Shown: positions 43,894-52,420 of the stretch, piece after piece
How positions within the stretch are numbered: position 1 is the first letter of the stretch
Layout of the letters: each line of letters begins with the position of its first letter
Assembly (NCBI RefSeq): GCF_018343615.1
Contig: NZ_JAGYPI010000003.1
Span: 248,001-312,000, forward strand
DNA length: 64,000 nucleotides
Direction: 5' to 3'
DNA from: Bacillus sp. FJAT-49736
GTDB lineage: Bacteria > Bacillota > Bacilli > Bacillales > Bacillaceae_C
Position numbers and translations under genes: made by a program
Notes under the pieces: generated by a model
Database searches by the model: none
Told to the model about the DNA's origin: nothing
The model's input: the letters and a program-made list of their open reading frames with translations, nothing else

Positions 43894-43917
43894 TGGAAAT
43901 AAAGGAGAAGATAAATA

Positions 43918-44499
43918 ATGACACAATATCAATGGGATTTAATTGGTTATGGAGTTTGGGGTTTAATTATTTGGGTGACATTAAAACAATTTTTTCAAAC
44001 GAGAAGAGATGTAACTGGTTCTGGTTTAAAGCTTTTACTAGGGGATTGGCTTATGTTTGCGCCTGTTCCGTGGATTGTCTACTGTTTGACGAGAGCATCG
44101 AAGGAAGAAATAATTTGGATGGTCATTTTAGGTATTGCAGCGGCTCTTCCTTATATTTTTACTACAACCTTTGTGAAACGAAGTGATGGTACTATTCGCT
44201 TTAAACCAAATCTTTTCTTTTACATTTTTTTGTTTGGTTTTCCGTATGTAAGATATTTAGTTCGCACAAATATTTTTCAAACGCATCCAATTTTTGTAGG
44301 TCATACGTATCAGCCGGACATTGAATTAATGCTTGCATTGTATATTGGAATTCTTGTTGTTTACACATTTTTATGGAGAACAGCAATGTATGTTAAATAT
44401 CGGGCACTATTAAAAACAGGTACAACAACGATTTCTAATAAATCATTTTTTGTGAAATCGTACCGACGGTTGGTTTATACTAGAAAGGGGATAGAGTAA
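43918..44499 (+). CDS. CcdC-like (DUF1453) membrane protein
   Basis: 193 residues with five or six membrane helices. The C-terminal WRTAMYVKYRALLKTG matches the end of the CcdC/DUF1453 family closely; the N-terminal part is more divergent. No cytochrome role should be inferred. First gene of a TetR-controlled operon; its last base overlaps the start of the next gene. AAGGAG precedes the ATG. Its 3' end contains a third operator-like palindrome (44462-44474). Confidence 0.65.
   Translation: MTQYQWDLIGYGVWGLIIWVTLKQFFQTRRDVTGSGLKLLLGDWLMFAPVPWIVYCLTRASKEEIIWMVILGIAAALPYIFTTTFVKRSDGTIRFKPNLFFYIFLFGFPYVRYLVRTNIFQTHPIFVGHTYQPDIELMLALYIGILVVYTFLWRTAMYVKYRALLKTGTTTISNKSFFVKSYRRLVYTRKGIE
44462..44474 (+). 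promoter_or_regulatory. Third TetR-operator-like palindrome, inside coding sequence
   Basis: ACCGACGGTTGGT matches the promoter operator ACCGACGGTCGGT at 12 of 13 positions. It lies in the last codons of the first operon gene, 25 bp before the second gene. Confidence 0.45.
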
Positions 44500-44975
44500 T
44501 GTCTAATTTTTATATTGCTATTCTTATTTTGCTTGTCATAGTTAGGAGTCAATTAAGGATTAAGCCTTTGAGAAGGAGTATGTTTACTTTTCCAATCCTG
44601 TTACTTTTATATGCCCTATATAGTTGTTCTAAAGCAGGTGTTGATATAGGAGAAGGGATAGGAATGGTCATCGTTTTCTCCCTTGGAGCGATAGTTGGAT
44701 TATTCCAAGGAAAATTTGTAAACGTTTATTGTGAAAAGAATGAATGGGTGGTTGCAGGCTCATGGGTAACATTAGCTATTTGGCTGGTATCCGTTCCTAT
44801 TAGGTATCTCATTAAATTTTCCTATATAGAATTATTGGATATCCCGGTTCACTTAAATGGAAATTATGCATATGTACCTTTCCTTATTTCTATCGCTGGA
44901 ATATTAATTGGAAAAGTCATTATGCTAACCATACGCTTTCCACAACCGATACTATCAGCTGCAAATCATGATTGA
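44499..44975 (+). CDS. Hypothetical membrane protein of the TetR operon
   Basis: 158 residues with five hydrophobic helices; begins MSNFYIAILILLVIVRSQLR. A conserved-looking core is GAIVGLFQGKFVNVYCEKNE then WVVAGSWVTLAIWL. I cannot name a family with certainty. The ATG overlaps the last base of the preceding gene, indicating coupled translation. Confidence 0.75.
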   Translation: MSNFYIAILILLVIVRSQLRIKPLRRSMFTFPILLLLYALYSCSKAGVDIGEGIGMVIVFSLGAIVGLFQGKFVNVYCEKNEWVVAGSWVTLAIWLVSVPIRYLIKFSYIELLDIPVHLNGNYAYVPFLISIAGILIGKVIMLTIRFPQPILSAANHD

Positions 44976-45007
44976 TCCAGTAATTAAAATAGAAAGGAGA
45001 AACAAAA

Positions 45008-45619
45008 TTGGTAGAATCTTTCAGCAAAAATCCTAGCTTTGAATTAATATTATCAACGACCGAAAAGCTTATTCAAGAGAAAGGCTGCAAAAATACTACT
45101 TTAAAGGATATTATTGAGCATACGGGGCTATCGAAAGGAGCCATTTATCATTATGTATCTAGTAAAGATGAATTACTTGGCCTGATTCTGCAAGCAAAAG
45201 TTGAAGAAACAAATGAAGCATTTCAACATGCTGTGAGAGAGGCAATGAGCAATGGAGAATCTGATATTCCCCCATTTCAAGTCATTGCGAAATCTTTATT
45301 AAACAATAGTGGTGATGAAAGTGTTTCTAATACCATTTTCATTTATTTATTAAGCCAAACAGATAATCCTTCGATAGAGAAGATTTTAAATGATTTATAT
45401 GTGTATTCTTTTCAAACAGGGAAACGCTGGATTGAAGTTGGGCAAGAAAGAGGAGTTATTCCTTTAACGATCGATGCAGAGAAGTTTGCGAAGATGTTTA
45501 TGATTCTTTCTTACGGGATGAGGGTGCAAAAAATTGTTTCACCTTCTGAGTCGGGATTTGATGGAAATGACTTATTGATGTTTATGTTTAATTCTTTAAG
45601 TAGAAACAGCAATATCTAA
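45008..45619 (+). CDS. TetR-family transcriptional regulator
   Basis: 203 residues. The helix-turn-helix spans about 10-56 (LSTTEKLIQEKGCKNTTLKD; IIEHTGLSKGAIYHYVSSKDELL). The ligand domain has TIFIYLLSQTDNPSIEKIL. The start is TTG, 8 nt after AAAGGAG. It lies third in the operon headed by operators at 43844 and 43880, so it is probably the autoregulator. Confidence 0.9.
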   Translation: MVESFSKNPSFELILSTTEKLIQEKGCKNTTLKDIIEHTGLSKGAIYHYVSSKDELLGLILQAKVEETNEAFQHAVREAMSNGESDIPPFQVIAKSLLNNSGDESVSNTIFIYLLSQTDNPSIEKILNDLYVYSFQTGKRWIEVGQERGVIPLTIDAEKFAKMFMILSYGMRVQKIVSPSESGFDGNDLLMFMFNSLSRNSNI

Positions 45620-45625
45620 CTATTT

Positions 45626-45652
45626 TCGGGTGGTGGGAGTATACCACCCGGA
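45626..45652 (+). repeat. Hairpin between the TetR and DUF2306 genes
   Basis: CGGGTGGT, loop, ATACCACCCG, not followed by T. It may limit read-through or stabilise the upstream mRNA rather than terminate. Confidence 0.55.
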
Positions 45653-45666
45653 TTTAAGAGGTGATC

Positions 45667-46311
45667 ATGATGAAAAAAATACGAATCGTAACTATTTCTA
45701 TATTTGCAGTACTAGCGGCTGCATATGCTATCATACAATATGGTTTTTATAGTCCGAAATTAGCTGGCCTGGTTCAATATAAACTTAAAAGTCCGAATTT
45801 TCATTTAACTCCATGGGTCTATGTTTTGTATATGCATATTATTACTGCGTGTCTTGCTCTCGTCATTGGACCATTTCAACTATTTGCTAATAAAAATGGA
45901 AAAAGAGTTCGTATACATCGGCTGCTGGGAAAAGTTTATGTAGCATCTATTTTTATCAGCGGGATGGTAAATATATACCTATCTATTTTTGCATCCGGGA
46001 GATGGGTCGCAAGCTTTGGTTTTTTCTTTTTGGATTTATTTTGGTTGTATTCTACTGGAATGGCAGTAATGTGGATAATCCGCGGAAATGTAATACAGCA
46101 TAAACACTGGATGTGGAGAAGTTACTCGTTAACATTTGCCGGTGTTATGTTAAGGATATATCTGGGACCATTACTTGCATTATTTCATGGTGATTTTATC
46201 CATGCGTATCAAATTCTTGCATGGATTGCTTGGGTACCGAATTTATTCCTTATTGAATATTGCATCCAAAGAGCAAGGATCAAAAGTACAAAAGCAACAA
46301 CCATCCATTAA
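45667..46311 (+). CDS. DUF2306 membrane protein
   Basis: 214 residues with six or seven helices. The family core is present: YMHIITACLALVIGPFQLFA, then HRLLGKVYVASIFISGMVNI and HKHWMWRSYSLTFAGVMLRI. Function unknown, possibly heme- or quinone-linked in relatives. ATG 45667 follows AAGAGGTGATC; a second ATG adjoins. Probably the last gene of the TetR operon, after a hairpin. Confidence 0.84.
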   Translation: MMKKIRIVTISIFAVLAAAYAIIQYGFYSPKLAGLVQYKLKSPNFHLTPWVYVLYMHIITACLALVIGPFQLFANKNGKRVRIHRLLGKVYVASIFISGMVNIYLSIFASGRWVASFGFFFLDLFWLYSTGMAVMWIIRGNVIQHKHWMWRSYSLTFAGVMLRIYLGPLLALFHGDFIHAYQILAWIAWVPNLFLIEYCIQRARIKSTKATTIH

Positions 46312-46740
46312 GATAATAAAAAACGAATGCATAATGTAGTTTGTTAATGCATCGCTTTCTTTGTTCTTTTTTAGCTCAGGCTGTTCGTATATAGATTGTT
46401 GCTTTTTGTATATTGTAATAAATCCTAATTAAGTCTTAGCTCATGCCACTCTTCAGAAGCAACAAATTTTAAGAAAAGAACCTTAGATTATTTATATTAT
46501 GAAGAATCGGCCTGACAAAAGATAGTGTAACAAAGCAGAATTTCAGAGTTGCTAGGGCAGCTCTTTTTTTTGTATCTATTTGTATAATTGAGGTTTCCGC
46601 TATGTTTTGAGAACCTAAGCTATAATGAACTAATGGTTATCAGCAGCGGTAATGATGAAAAGGTGAGTACATATAAAGAGAAAATCTGGTTATTTTAACA
46701 TAGAAGGGATGAGAGTACAGGAGAAAAGGATGTTCTTGCC
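46312..46740. other. Interval with terminator, MITE and promoter region
   Basis: 46325-46357 forms a hairpin (GAATGCATAA / TTAATGCATC) followed by T-rich sequence, a likely terminator of the DUF2306 gene. A MITE occupies 46378-46484. AGAGTTGC / GCAGCTCT with a T8 run at 46545-46571 is a second terminator with no gene before it. Confidence 0.6.
46378..46484. repeat. MITE-like element, 107 bp
   Basis: Left end AGGCTGTTCGTATATAGATT then GTTGCTTTTT; right end AGAAGCAACAAATTTTAAG then AAAAGAACCTT. Inverted, the right end reads AGGTTCTTTTCTTAAAATTT then GTTGCTTCT. Internal AGCTCATGCCACTCTTC resembles AGCTCGGGACATCTTTTC of the 25030 copy. Confidence 0.6.
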
Positions 46741-47253
46741 ATGTCAATAAAATTGCAAAAGTTCCTTAATGTTATGATGGTCCTGTTTTCATGGTCAACA
46801 TTGCCTTTTTTAGGGCTGCAAAATATAAAAAGATTTTTCCCCGTTTCCATTCTAATAGGAATTATAGAAGCTTTAAATGTGATAATCGCCGAAAAAAGAA
46901 AATGGTGGGTCTTTTATAAAAAACCCAACTCTTACCTATTTAATGAGTTCCCTTTTAATATTGGACCGTTTTTGATTGGGTCCATGTGGATATTAAAATG
47001 GACATATGGAAAATTTACCTATTTCGTTTTAATCAATGCGATTGTGAATGCTTTTTTTGCCTTTCCATTTACTTATGTTTCAAAGAAAATAAAGTATTAT
47101 ACATTGGTCCGTTTTAGCCACACACAATTCTTCCTCTATTTCTTTTGTAAATCATTTTTATTTTATTTGCTACAATATCTTTTTGAAAAGATAAAAAACC
47201 TACCTCTGAATAATTGCGTCGTAAAAGAGGACTCATCTGATAACACAAGGTGA
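46741..47253 (+). CDS. Hypothetical membrane protein (170 aa)
   Basis: Four or five hydrophobic helices, starting MSIKLQKFLNVMMVLFSWST; aromatic-rich loops (KRKWWVFYKKPNSYLFNEFP). I do not recognise a family, though CBO0543-type small membrane proteins are similar in layout. AAAGGATG lies about 10 nt before the ATG. Its 3' end forms part of the terminator stem. Confidence 0.7.
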   Translation: MSIKLQKFLNVMMVLFSWSTLPFLGLQNIKRFFPVSILIGIIEALNVIIAEKRKWWVFYKKPNSYLFNEFPFNIGPFLIGSMWILKWTYGKFTYFVLINAIVNAFFAFPFTYVSKKIKYYTLVRFSHTQFFLYFFCKSFLFYLLQYLFEKIKNLPLNNCVVKEDSSDNTR

Positions 47254-47266
47254 GTCCTCTTTGTTA
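47222..47266 (+). terminator. Terminator overlapping the 170-aa gene
   Basis: AAAGAGGACTCA, loop with stop codon, TGAGTCCTCTTT, then GTTATT. Perfect 12-bp stem. Confidence 0.82.
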
Positions 47267-47388
47267 TTAAACGCTATATTCCGGATACTTGGTACTAGTA
47301 CCTCTTCCTACATTTTGTAACATAAAGATATAAAAATAATGTTGTGCTGAATAATGAATAGATTAGGTAAGTTATGACCAACATAATA

Positions 47389-47437
47389 TTGACTGGACAC
47401 CAATAAGTGTCATATAATTGAGACACTAATTGGTGTC
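47389..47437 (+). promoter_or_regulatory. ArsR-operon promoter with twin operators
   Basis: TTGACT (47389), 18-nt spacer, TATAAT (47413-47418). The spacer is filled by GACACCAATAAGTGTC (47396-47411), and GACACTAATTGGTGTC (47422-47437) covers the start site; their centres are 26 bp apart. Both are dyads of the form GACACYAATWRGTGTC, suited to a dimeric winged-helix repressor. Confidence 0.88.
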
Positions 47438-47458
47438 TTATTAATAGGGGCGGTGAAT

Positions 47459-47785
47459 TTGAGCGAGAAACAAAACGAGCGTGACGTTTATATAGCCATC
47501 GCTGACCCGACAAGACGTAAATTACTGCGTTTGTTGGCAGATGTAGAGGAGCTACCTCTTCACGAATTAACTTCTCAATTTCAAATGGGTCGTACTGCTG
47601 TTTCTAAGCATTTGGCTATTCTTAAAGAGGTTGGTCTAGTTGCAGATCGTAAGGTTGGAAGAGAAACAAGGTATCGATTAAATGCAGCTCCCTTAAAGGA
47701 AATTAAAGATTGGGTGTCCTTTTACGAAAAGTTTTGGAACGATAGAATAGTACTTTTAAAAAAACTATTAGAGGAGGAAAAATAA
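47459..47785 (+). CDS. ArsR-family winged-helix repressor
   Basis: 108 residues: AIADPTRRKLLRLLADVEEL, MGRTAVSKHLAILKEVGLVA and GRETRYRLNAAPLKEIKDWV, of the subgroup paired with SRPBCC (AHSA1) proteins. No metal-binding cysteines are seen. I use TTG 47459, 8 nt after AGGGG; the in-frame GTG at 47453 is too close. Stop and start overlap the next gene by one base. Probably autoregulated through the twin operators. Confidence 0.88.
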   Translation: MSEKQNERDVYIAIADPTRRKLLRLLADVEELPLHELTSQFQMGRTAVSKHLAILKEVGLVADRKVGRETRYRLNAAPLKEIKDWVSFYEKFWNDRIVLLKKLLEEEK

Positions 47786-48174
47786 TGGCAGAATTTTCGT
47801 TGGATTTTCAGATTAATAGTTCAATTAATAAGGTATGGAACGCACTAACAAATTCGGATAATCTTGCAAAATGGATAATGGAAAATAACTTTAAACCTAT
47901 TGTAGGAGAAAAATATCAATTCCGAAATGACCAATGGAATTTAATTGTGGATTGTGAAGTATTAGTTGTAGAAGAACCTTATAAGTTATCATACACATGG
48001 GTAGGAGGCCCGATTAATACTGTAGTCACATGGACTTTGAAGGAAGAGGATGGAACAACCTACTTACATCTAGAACATACAGGATTTGAAGAAGAGGACC
48101 AAGCGTTCAATGGTGCTAAATATGGTTGGGTGAATATGGTGGAACAACTTAAAACAATGTTAAACGAAATGTAA
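47785..48174 (+). CDS. SRPBCC (AHSA1-type) ligand-binding domain protein
   Basis: 129 residues of the START-like fold: FQINSSINKVWNALTNSDNL, then AKWIMENNFKPIVGEKYQFR, LSYTWVGGPINTVVTWTLKE and GWVNMVEQLKTML. These proteins have a hydrophobic cavity. The ligand is unknown. It overlaps the ArsR gene (TAATG), with GAGGAGG before the ATG, so the two form a regulated pair. Confidence 0.88.
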   Translation: MAEFSLDFQINSSINKVWNALTNSDNLAKWIMENNFKPIVGEKYQFRNDQWNLIVDCEVLVVEEPYKLSYTWVGGPINTVVTWTLKEEDGTTYLHLEHTGFEEEDQAFNGAKYGWVNMVEQLKTMLNEM

Positions 48175-48208
48175 GAACAGACCTGTGAAATGAACATACA
48201 AGAAAAGC

Positions 48209-48242
48209 AACGGCTCAGTATAGGACTGGGCCGTTTATTTAG
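48209..48242 (+). terminator. Terminator of the ArsR-SRPBCC unit
   Basis: ACGGCTCAG, loop, CTGGGCCGT, then TTATTTA. It separates the pair from the UvrA-like gene. Confidence 0.78.
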
Positions 48243-48277
48243 AAAGATAAAATTTTCTAATTTAAGAGGATAACAAT

Positions 48278-51200
48278 ATGAAAATAAATCAATTAATTGC
48301 CAATAATATTAACCGTTTAGACGCTGTTTTGCCGGAAGATCAATCGTTAGGAATCGCGGGTTTGTCTGGATCAGGCAAAACCACTTTCTGTCAGGCAATT
48401 GGGGAAGAATCCAAGAAGCGACTCGTTTCCTTATTACCTAAAGCTGATTATCAGTATATGTTTTCTAATATAATGGAAACGAATTTTAGTGCCATTAAGA
48501 TGGAAGATATGCCTTTAGTTCTTTTTCTAGGAAAATCATCGATTTCTTCTAATCCACGTTCAACTATTGGTACCCATACAGGCGTTTTTAGGGAGATTCG
48601 GGAGAGGTTTGCGGAAGAGTTTCATCTTTCTCCAGAAAGTTTCTCCTTTAATAATGAATTAGGCTGGTGTCCCGCTTGTAAAGGACGCGGAACTACCAAA
48701 AATGTTGAATGTCCAAAGTGTAAGGGACAGCGCTTTAATCAAGAAGTGGAGCAAAAACAAATTCAATTATTAGAGAAATCATATAGTATTTCCGATATTA
48801 ACGAGTGGAGCATTGAAAAGATTCTTTCACAATCAGAGGATTTACAGATAAGTGAAGCGAAGCAACTTATTCTCCAAAATATCATTAATATGAATATTGG
48901 TTACTTAACCTTGAATCGCATTATGGGTACACTGTCCGGTGGCGAGTTAACACGTCTTTATTTGGCAGAATTTATGGCTGCCAGTGAAAATACCGTGATT
49001 ATCATTGATGAAGTCTCTGTTGGTCTGGATCACGAGACATTAGTGAAAATTTTAGAGCAAATAAAAAAATTAGGCTATAAGAATCAAATTTGGCTCATAG
49101 ATCATTCTGATACAGTGCTGGAATCAACGGATGACTCATTGTACTTTGGACCTGGCAGCGGTAAGTATGGCGGTAAAATTGTGGAGGAATCACCACGTCC
49201 AAAACCAATCTATGGGGAACGAAATCTGAAAATGCCAACTGAATACTATCAATTTAAGGAACTCTATTGCCGTAATATTCAAATGGCTGAAATCCAGATT
49301 CCCAAAAATAGACTTGTAACTGTCACAGGTGAGTCTGGATGCGGAAAATCAACTCTTGTCAATGAGTGTATCACCAAAGATTTTCAAAAGCGGTATCCAA
49401 AGGATAAACTGGTCATGGTTGGGCAGGATCGAAATCAATCGATTACGAGTCGCTCAACCGTCGCGACGTTTCTTGATATTAAAAAGAAACTTACAAAATA
49501 TAGTGAAGATATTGATGATATTTTTGAACGATCTATTGAAGATATTATTGATGAACTTCCAAATGAAGACATTGCTCATAAACGCTTGAGCATGTTGATT
49601 AAACTTGGACTTGGCTATTTGACATTGGAACGAAAAACACAGTCCTTATCAACTGGTGAATTTCAGTGTGTCCATTTAGTTTCGGAGCTATTTGCCAACT
49701 CAAGAAACCCACATACACTTTTTATTTTTGATGAGCCTTCAAAAGGCCTTTCACAAAATATTTTAAATCAATTCATTGATAGCATTAGAGAGATTCTACA
49801 GGATGAATCTGTCAGCATCATGATGATTGAGCATAATGCCTATATGATGGAAAGCTCTGATTTTATCATTGATTTTGGCAAAAGACAGCTGGAACCAGTC
49901 GAGCAACTTGATGTAGTTAGTCATGATGATTATTTTAGTCAACAAAAGAGTACAAATGGTGTTGCATCAGTACATATTTCTTCCACACTAGAGCCAAAAA
50001 ATGGAGTTAACTATTTAGAAGAAAATAACATTGGCTATTTCAAAGATGCTGAAAATATTTATAAAGGTGGTATCTTGAAAAGCTTATCATCCATGGCCAG
50101 ATTGATTTATGGGGAATTTGAATCAGATACAATAGCACCTGTCATTGCCATCGATCTTGAAAGGCACTTGTATAGTCAATATAGTTTTCTCTATGAAATC
50201 GGTGGATTGATCAACCATATTGTGGCTGCGCATCCAACCAATAAAGATACTAGAAGCTTCGACTTCTATAATCAAGAAAATCATTGCCCATCTTGCTCTG
50301 GTCGTCGAGTAATTGGGAAATTTGATATGGATGTGGTCATTCAAGATAAAAATGTACCATTCTGGGATGGACTACTACATCCAGATGTAATGGAAGTATT
50401 AAAATATTACCAATATCCTAAACTGCAATTCCTTTTTGATGAGATCAAAAAGGAACTAGGTCAAGATATTAGTAAAAGCTATGATGAGATGACAGAGGCG
50501 GAAAAGCATACCTTTTTATATGGTTACTGGGAAAAGTCCTTTTATGATAAAGCAGGCAAGACGAGGAGAAAATGGGAAGGCTTTAATAAGATCATAGGAA
50601 TGTATATGGCCATTTCAAAGTCCACTATTAAAGAACAGATAAAAGAATCCAAAGAGACAATTACCTGCCCGGTCTGTCAAGGAACTGTGCTTAACCATCA
50701 TAAAAAGCTTACTTTTGGTGACACTGATATTCGGGAAATTATTAATCAACCAATTGATCAGGTCATAAAAACAGTAGGAAATCTGCCAGAACTAGAAAAA
50801 GTAAGATCCATTGTTGGTGGTGATATGGTACTGACGGAGGATGTCTCCTTATTACCTAGGGAAACGCAAGTAGCCCTAAAAATGCTTGAAATAGAACTAG
50901 CAAGCTTTGCTGACTATGAGGTGGTTTTACAAAATGCCCTGCCATTCTGGAACATAATCAAAGACAATATTGAATCTATTAGCAGCAAAAATCAAATAAC
51001 CATCTGTGATTTTCCTAATGTCCATGAAACAAGAGAAACGATCATAGACAAGTATTTCACCAATGGAAAATATAAAAAACTTACCTATGTCTTTGAAGTA
51101 TTTGGTTATCAAAAATTAGTTACCCCAATTAATAAAATTAAAAAAAGCCATCCATGTCCATTCTGTAAAGGAAAGAAAGTCATATCAGAGGATAATTTGC

Positions 51201-51448
51201 ATGATGGTGTGTTTAAATTAACCATTCCGTGTGTAAGTTGTTATGCAAGTGGTATCAATGAAGAAGGACGAAAGGAAATCGTTGATGGTGTAGATGTGCA
51301 AACATGGCTGACAGGAAAAGTAAGGGATGTTGTAGATGAAGGCTTATATACGGAAGCTGTTGCAGATATTCCGATCTTCCATCGTATTCGTGAATTGAAT
51401 AAACAAGAATTGATGGCAGTGTATCAAAACCTTGAGAGAAATAAATAA
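48278..51448 (+). CDS. UvrA-like twin ABC ATPase with long C-terminal zinc extension
   Basis: 1056 residues. First ATPase: Walker A GLSGSGKTTF (~28), zinc module CPACKGRG/CPKCKGQR (~130-150), signature GTLSGGELTRL, Walker B VIIIDEVSVGLD. Second: Walker A TGESGCGKSTL (~350), signature LSTGEFQCVHL, Walker B LFIFDEPSKGLS (~482). True UvrA has a large UvrB-binding insert in the first half and a zinc finger inside the second half; both seem absent. Instead about 500 residues follow the second ATPase, with Cys pairs at ~670 (CPSCSGRR), ~797 (CPVCQG), ~957 (CPFCKGKK) and ~984 (CVSC). It may be a self-resistance or DNA-damage paralogue; function not known. Confidence 0.8.
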   Translation: MKINQLIANNINRLDAVLPEDQSLGIAGLSGSGKTTFCQAIGEESKKRLVSLLPKADYQYMFSNIMETNFSAIKMEDMPLVLFLGKSSISSNPRSTIGTHTGVFREIRERFAEEFHLSPESFSFNNELGWCPACKGRGTTKNVECPKCKGQRFNQEVEQKQIQLLEKSYSISDINEWSIEKILSQSEDLQISEAKQLILQNIINMNIGYLTLNRIMGTLSGGELTRLYLAEFMAASENTVIIIDEVSVGLDHETLVKILEQIKKLGYKNQIWLIDHSDTVLESTDDSLYFGPGSGKYGGKIVEESPRPKPIYGERNLKMPTEYYQFKELYCRNIQMAEIQIPKNRLVTVTGESGCGKSTLVNECITKDFQKRYPKDKLVMVGQDRNQSITSRSTVATFLDIKKKLTKYSEDIDDIFERSIEDIIDELPNEDIAHKRLSMLIKLGLGYLTLERKTQSLSTGEFQCVHLVSELFANSRNPHTLFIFDEPSKGLSQNILNQFIDSIREILQDESVSIMMIEHNAYMMESSDFIIDFGKRQLEPVEQLDVVSHDDYFSQQKSTNGVASVHISSTLEPKNGVNYLEENNIGYFKDAENIYKGGILKSLSSMARLIYGEFESDTIAPVIAIDLERHLYSQYSFLYEIGGLINHIVAAHPTNKDTRSFDFYNQENHCPSCSGRRVIGKFDMDVVIQDKNVPFWDGLLHPDVMEVLKYYQYPKLQFLFDEIKKELGQDISKSYDEMTEAEKHTFLYGYWEKSFYDKAGKTRRKWEGFNKIIGMYMAISKSTIKEQIKESKETITCPVCQGTVLNHHKKLTFGDTDIREIINQPIDQVIKTVGNLPELEKVRSIVGGDMVLTEDVSLLPRETQVALKMLEIELASFADYEVVLQNALPFWNIIKDNIESISSKNQITICDFPNVHETRETIIDKYFTNGKYKKLTYVFEVFGYQKLVTPINKIKKSHPCPFCKGKKVISEDNLHDGVFKLTIPCVSCYASGINEEGRKEIVDGVDVQTWLTGKVRDVVDEGLYTEAVADIPIFHRIRELNKQELMAVYQNLERNK

Positions 51449-51490
51449 ATATTTACTGAATCTAACTATATTTCAGAACAAAGCTAACTA

Positions 51491-51526
51491 GAAAACTCAT
51501 ATGCCATTGCATATGAGTTTTTATAT
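51491..51526 (+). terminator. Terminator of the UvrA-like gene
   Basis: AAAACTCATATGC CATT-type loop GCATATGAGTTTT, then TATATATT. A related hairpin occurs at 60267. Confidence 0.85.
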
Positions 51527-51598
51527 ATTCTGCACATATAGGGGTATTATGAAAAAGTTTATTTGGGATATTAATTTTACTCAATTCATGCCGCTTTT

Positions 51599-52396
51599 TT
51601 ATTTTTTTGGTGGAACTGGGGTAAATACATTGGCTAAGCTATTGTATACAGGTAATGTCGGGGCAATAATGACTTTCCCAGTGCCTCTAAATGTTTGAAG
51701 TAATCCTTCACCAGAAGCAACAGAACCGAAGATACTTTTTGTCGACTTTTCAACGGTAAAATCAATATTGCCCACTCGGAAAAGTGTGAAGTTCCCATCA
51801 ACTTGAACCATTTCATTTTGAATTTCAAATTCCACAAGTTCCTCTTCTGGAACAGGTATTTCAAAAACACAAAAACCACTGCCGGATACCTTTGTTTGAA
51901 AGAGTCCTTCCCCTCCAACTAAGGCGGAGGAGATATTTTTCATTGCCTGAACAGAAACAGAAACACTAGATTCACAGCAATAAAAAAGACCTTTATCCGC
52001 AATGATTTCCTCATTATCTAGTTCAAAAATCATATAGTGTTTGAAACTAGGTTCCAGATAAATAACCCCGCTGCCTTGGTATTGAGGTTTAATGGCCGAT
52101 TCATTTGTTAACACACTGGAGGCGAGTCCTTTTAAAAATCCTTTGGCGCCAGCTCCCCCTAAGCTTTTTAATGTAATATTCCCTTTCATAATCTGAAGAG
52201 CACCAGCTTCTGCAGTTAATGAGCTGTTTTTTAATGTAATCCTGACCTGTCTTAATTTGATATTGGACTTTTGAGCAAAATATAATTTTTCAGCAACAGA
52301 GAAGTTATCATTTCCGCCTAAACTTTGATATTCTAATATTTCAATTTTTATATTTTCATTTTCAACAAAACTAATAACTTGAAATGATTCTGACAT
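51599..52396 (-). CDS. AIM24-family protein
   Basis: 265 residues of the AIM24/TIGR00266 beta-sandwich family. Repeated glycine-rich strands are visible (LQIMKGNITLKSLGGAGAKG; QYQGSGVIYLEPSF; TKVSGSGFCVFEIP; FRGTGKVIIAPT). It ends with the usual proline-rich tail TPVPPKK. Function unknown. I use ATG 52396 with AAGGGAG 8 nt ahead; an in-frame ATG at 52420 is possible. Confidence 0.85.
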   Translation of the reverse strand: MSESFQVISFVENENIKIEILEYQSLGGNDNFSVAEKLYFAQKSNIKLRQVRITLKNSSLTAEAGALQIMKGNITLKSLGGAGAKGFLKGLASSVLTNESAIKPQYQGSGVIYLEPSFKHYMIFELDNEEIIADKGLFYCCESSVSVSVQAMKNISSALVGGEGLFQTKVSGSGFCVFEIPVPEEELVEFEIQNEMVQVDGNFTLFRVGNIDFTVEKSTKSIFGSVASGEGLLQTFRGTGKVIIAPTLPVYNSLANVFTPVPPKK

Positions 52397-52420
52397 TTCC
52401 CTTTCTCCCTTTTTTTCCAT

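Noticed and set aside
45626-45652. Terminator between the TetR and DUF2306 genes
   Set aside because: The stem is strong but no T tract follows, so read-through is likely; listed as a hairpin only.
48278-51448. Canonical nucleotide-excision-repair UvrA
   Set aside because: It lacks the UvrB-binding insert and the normal second zinc finger, and stands without uvrB, so a paralogue is more likely.
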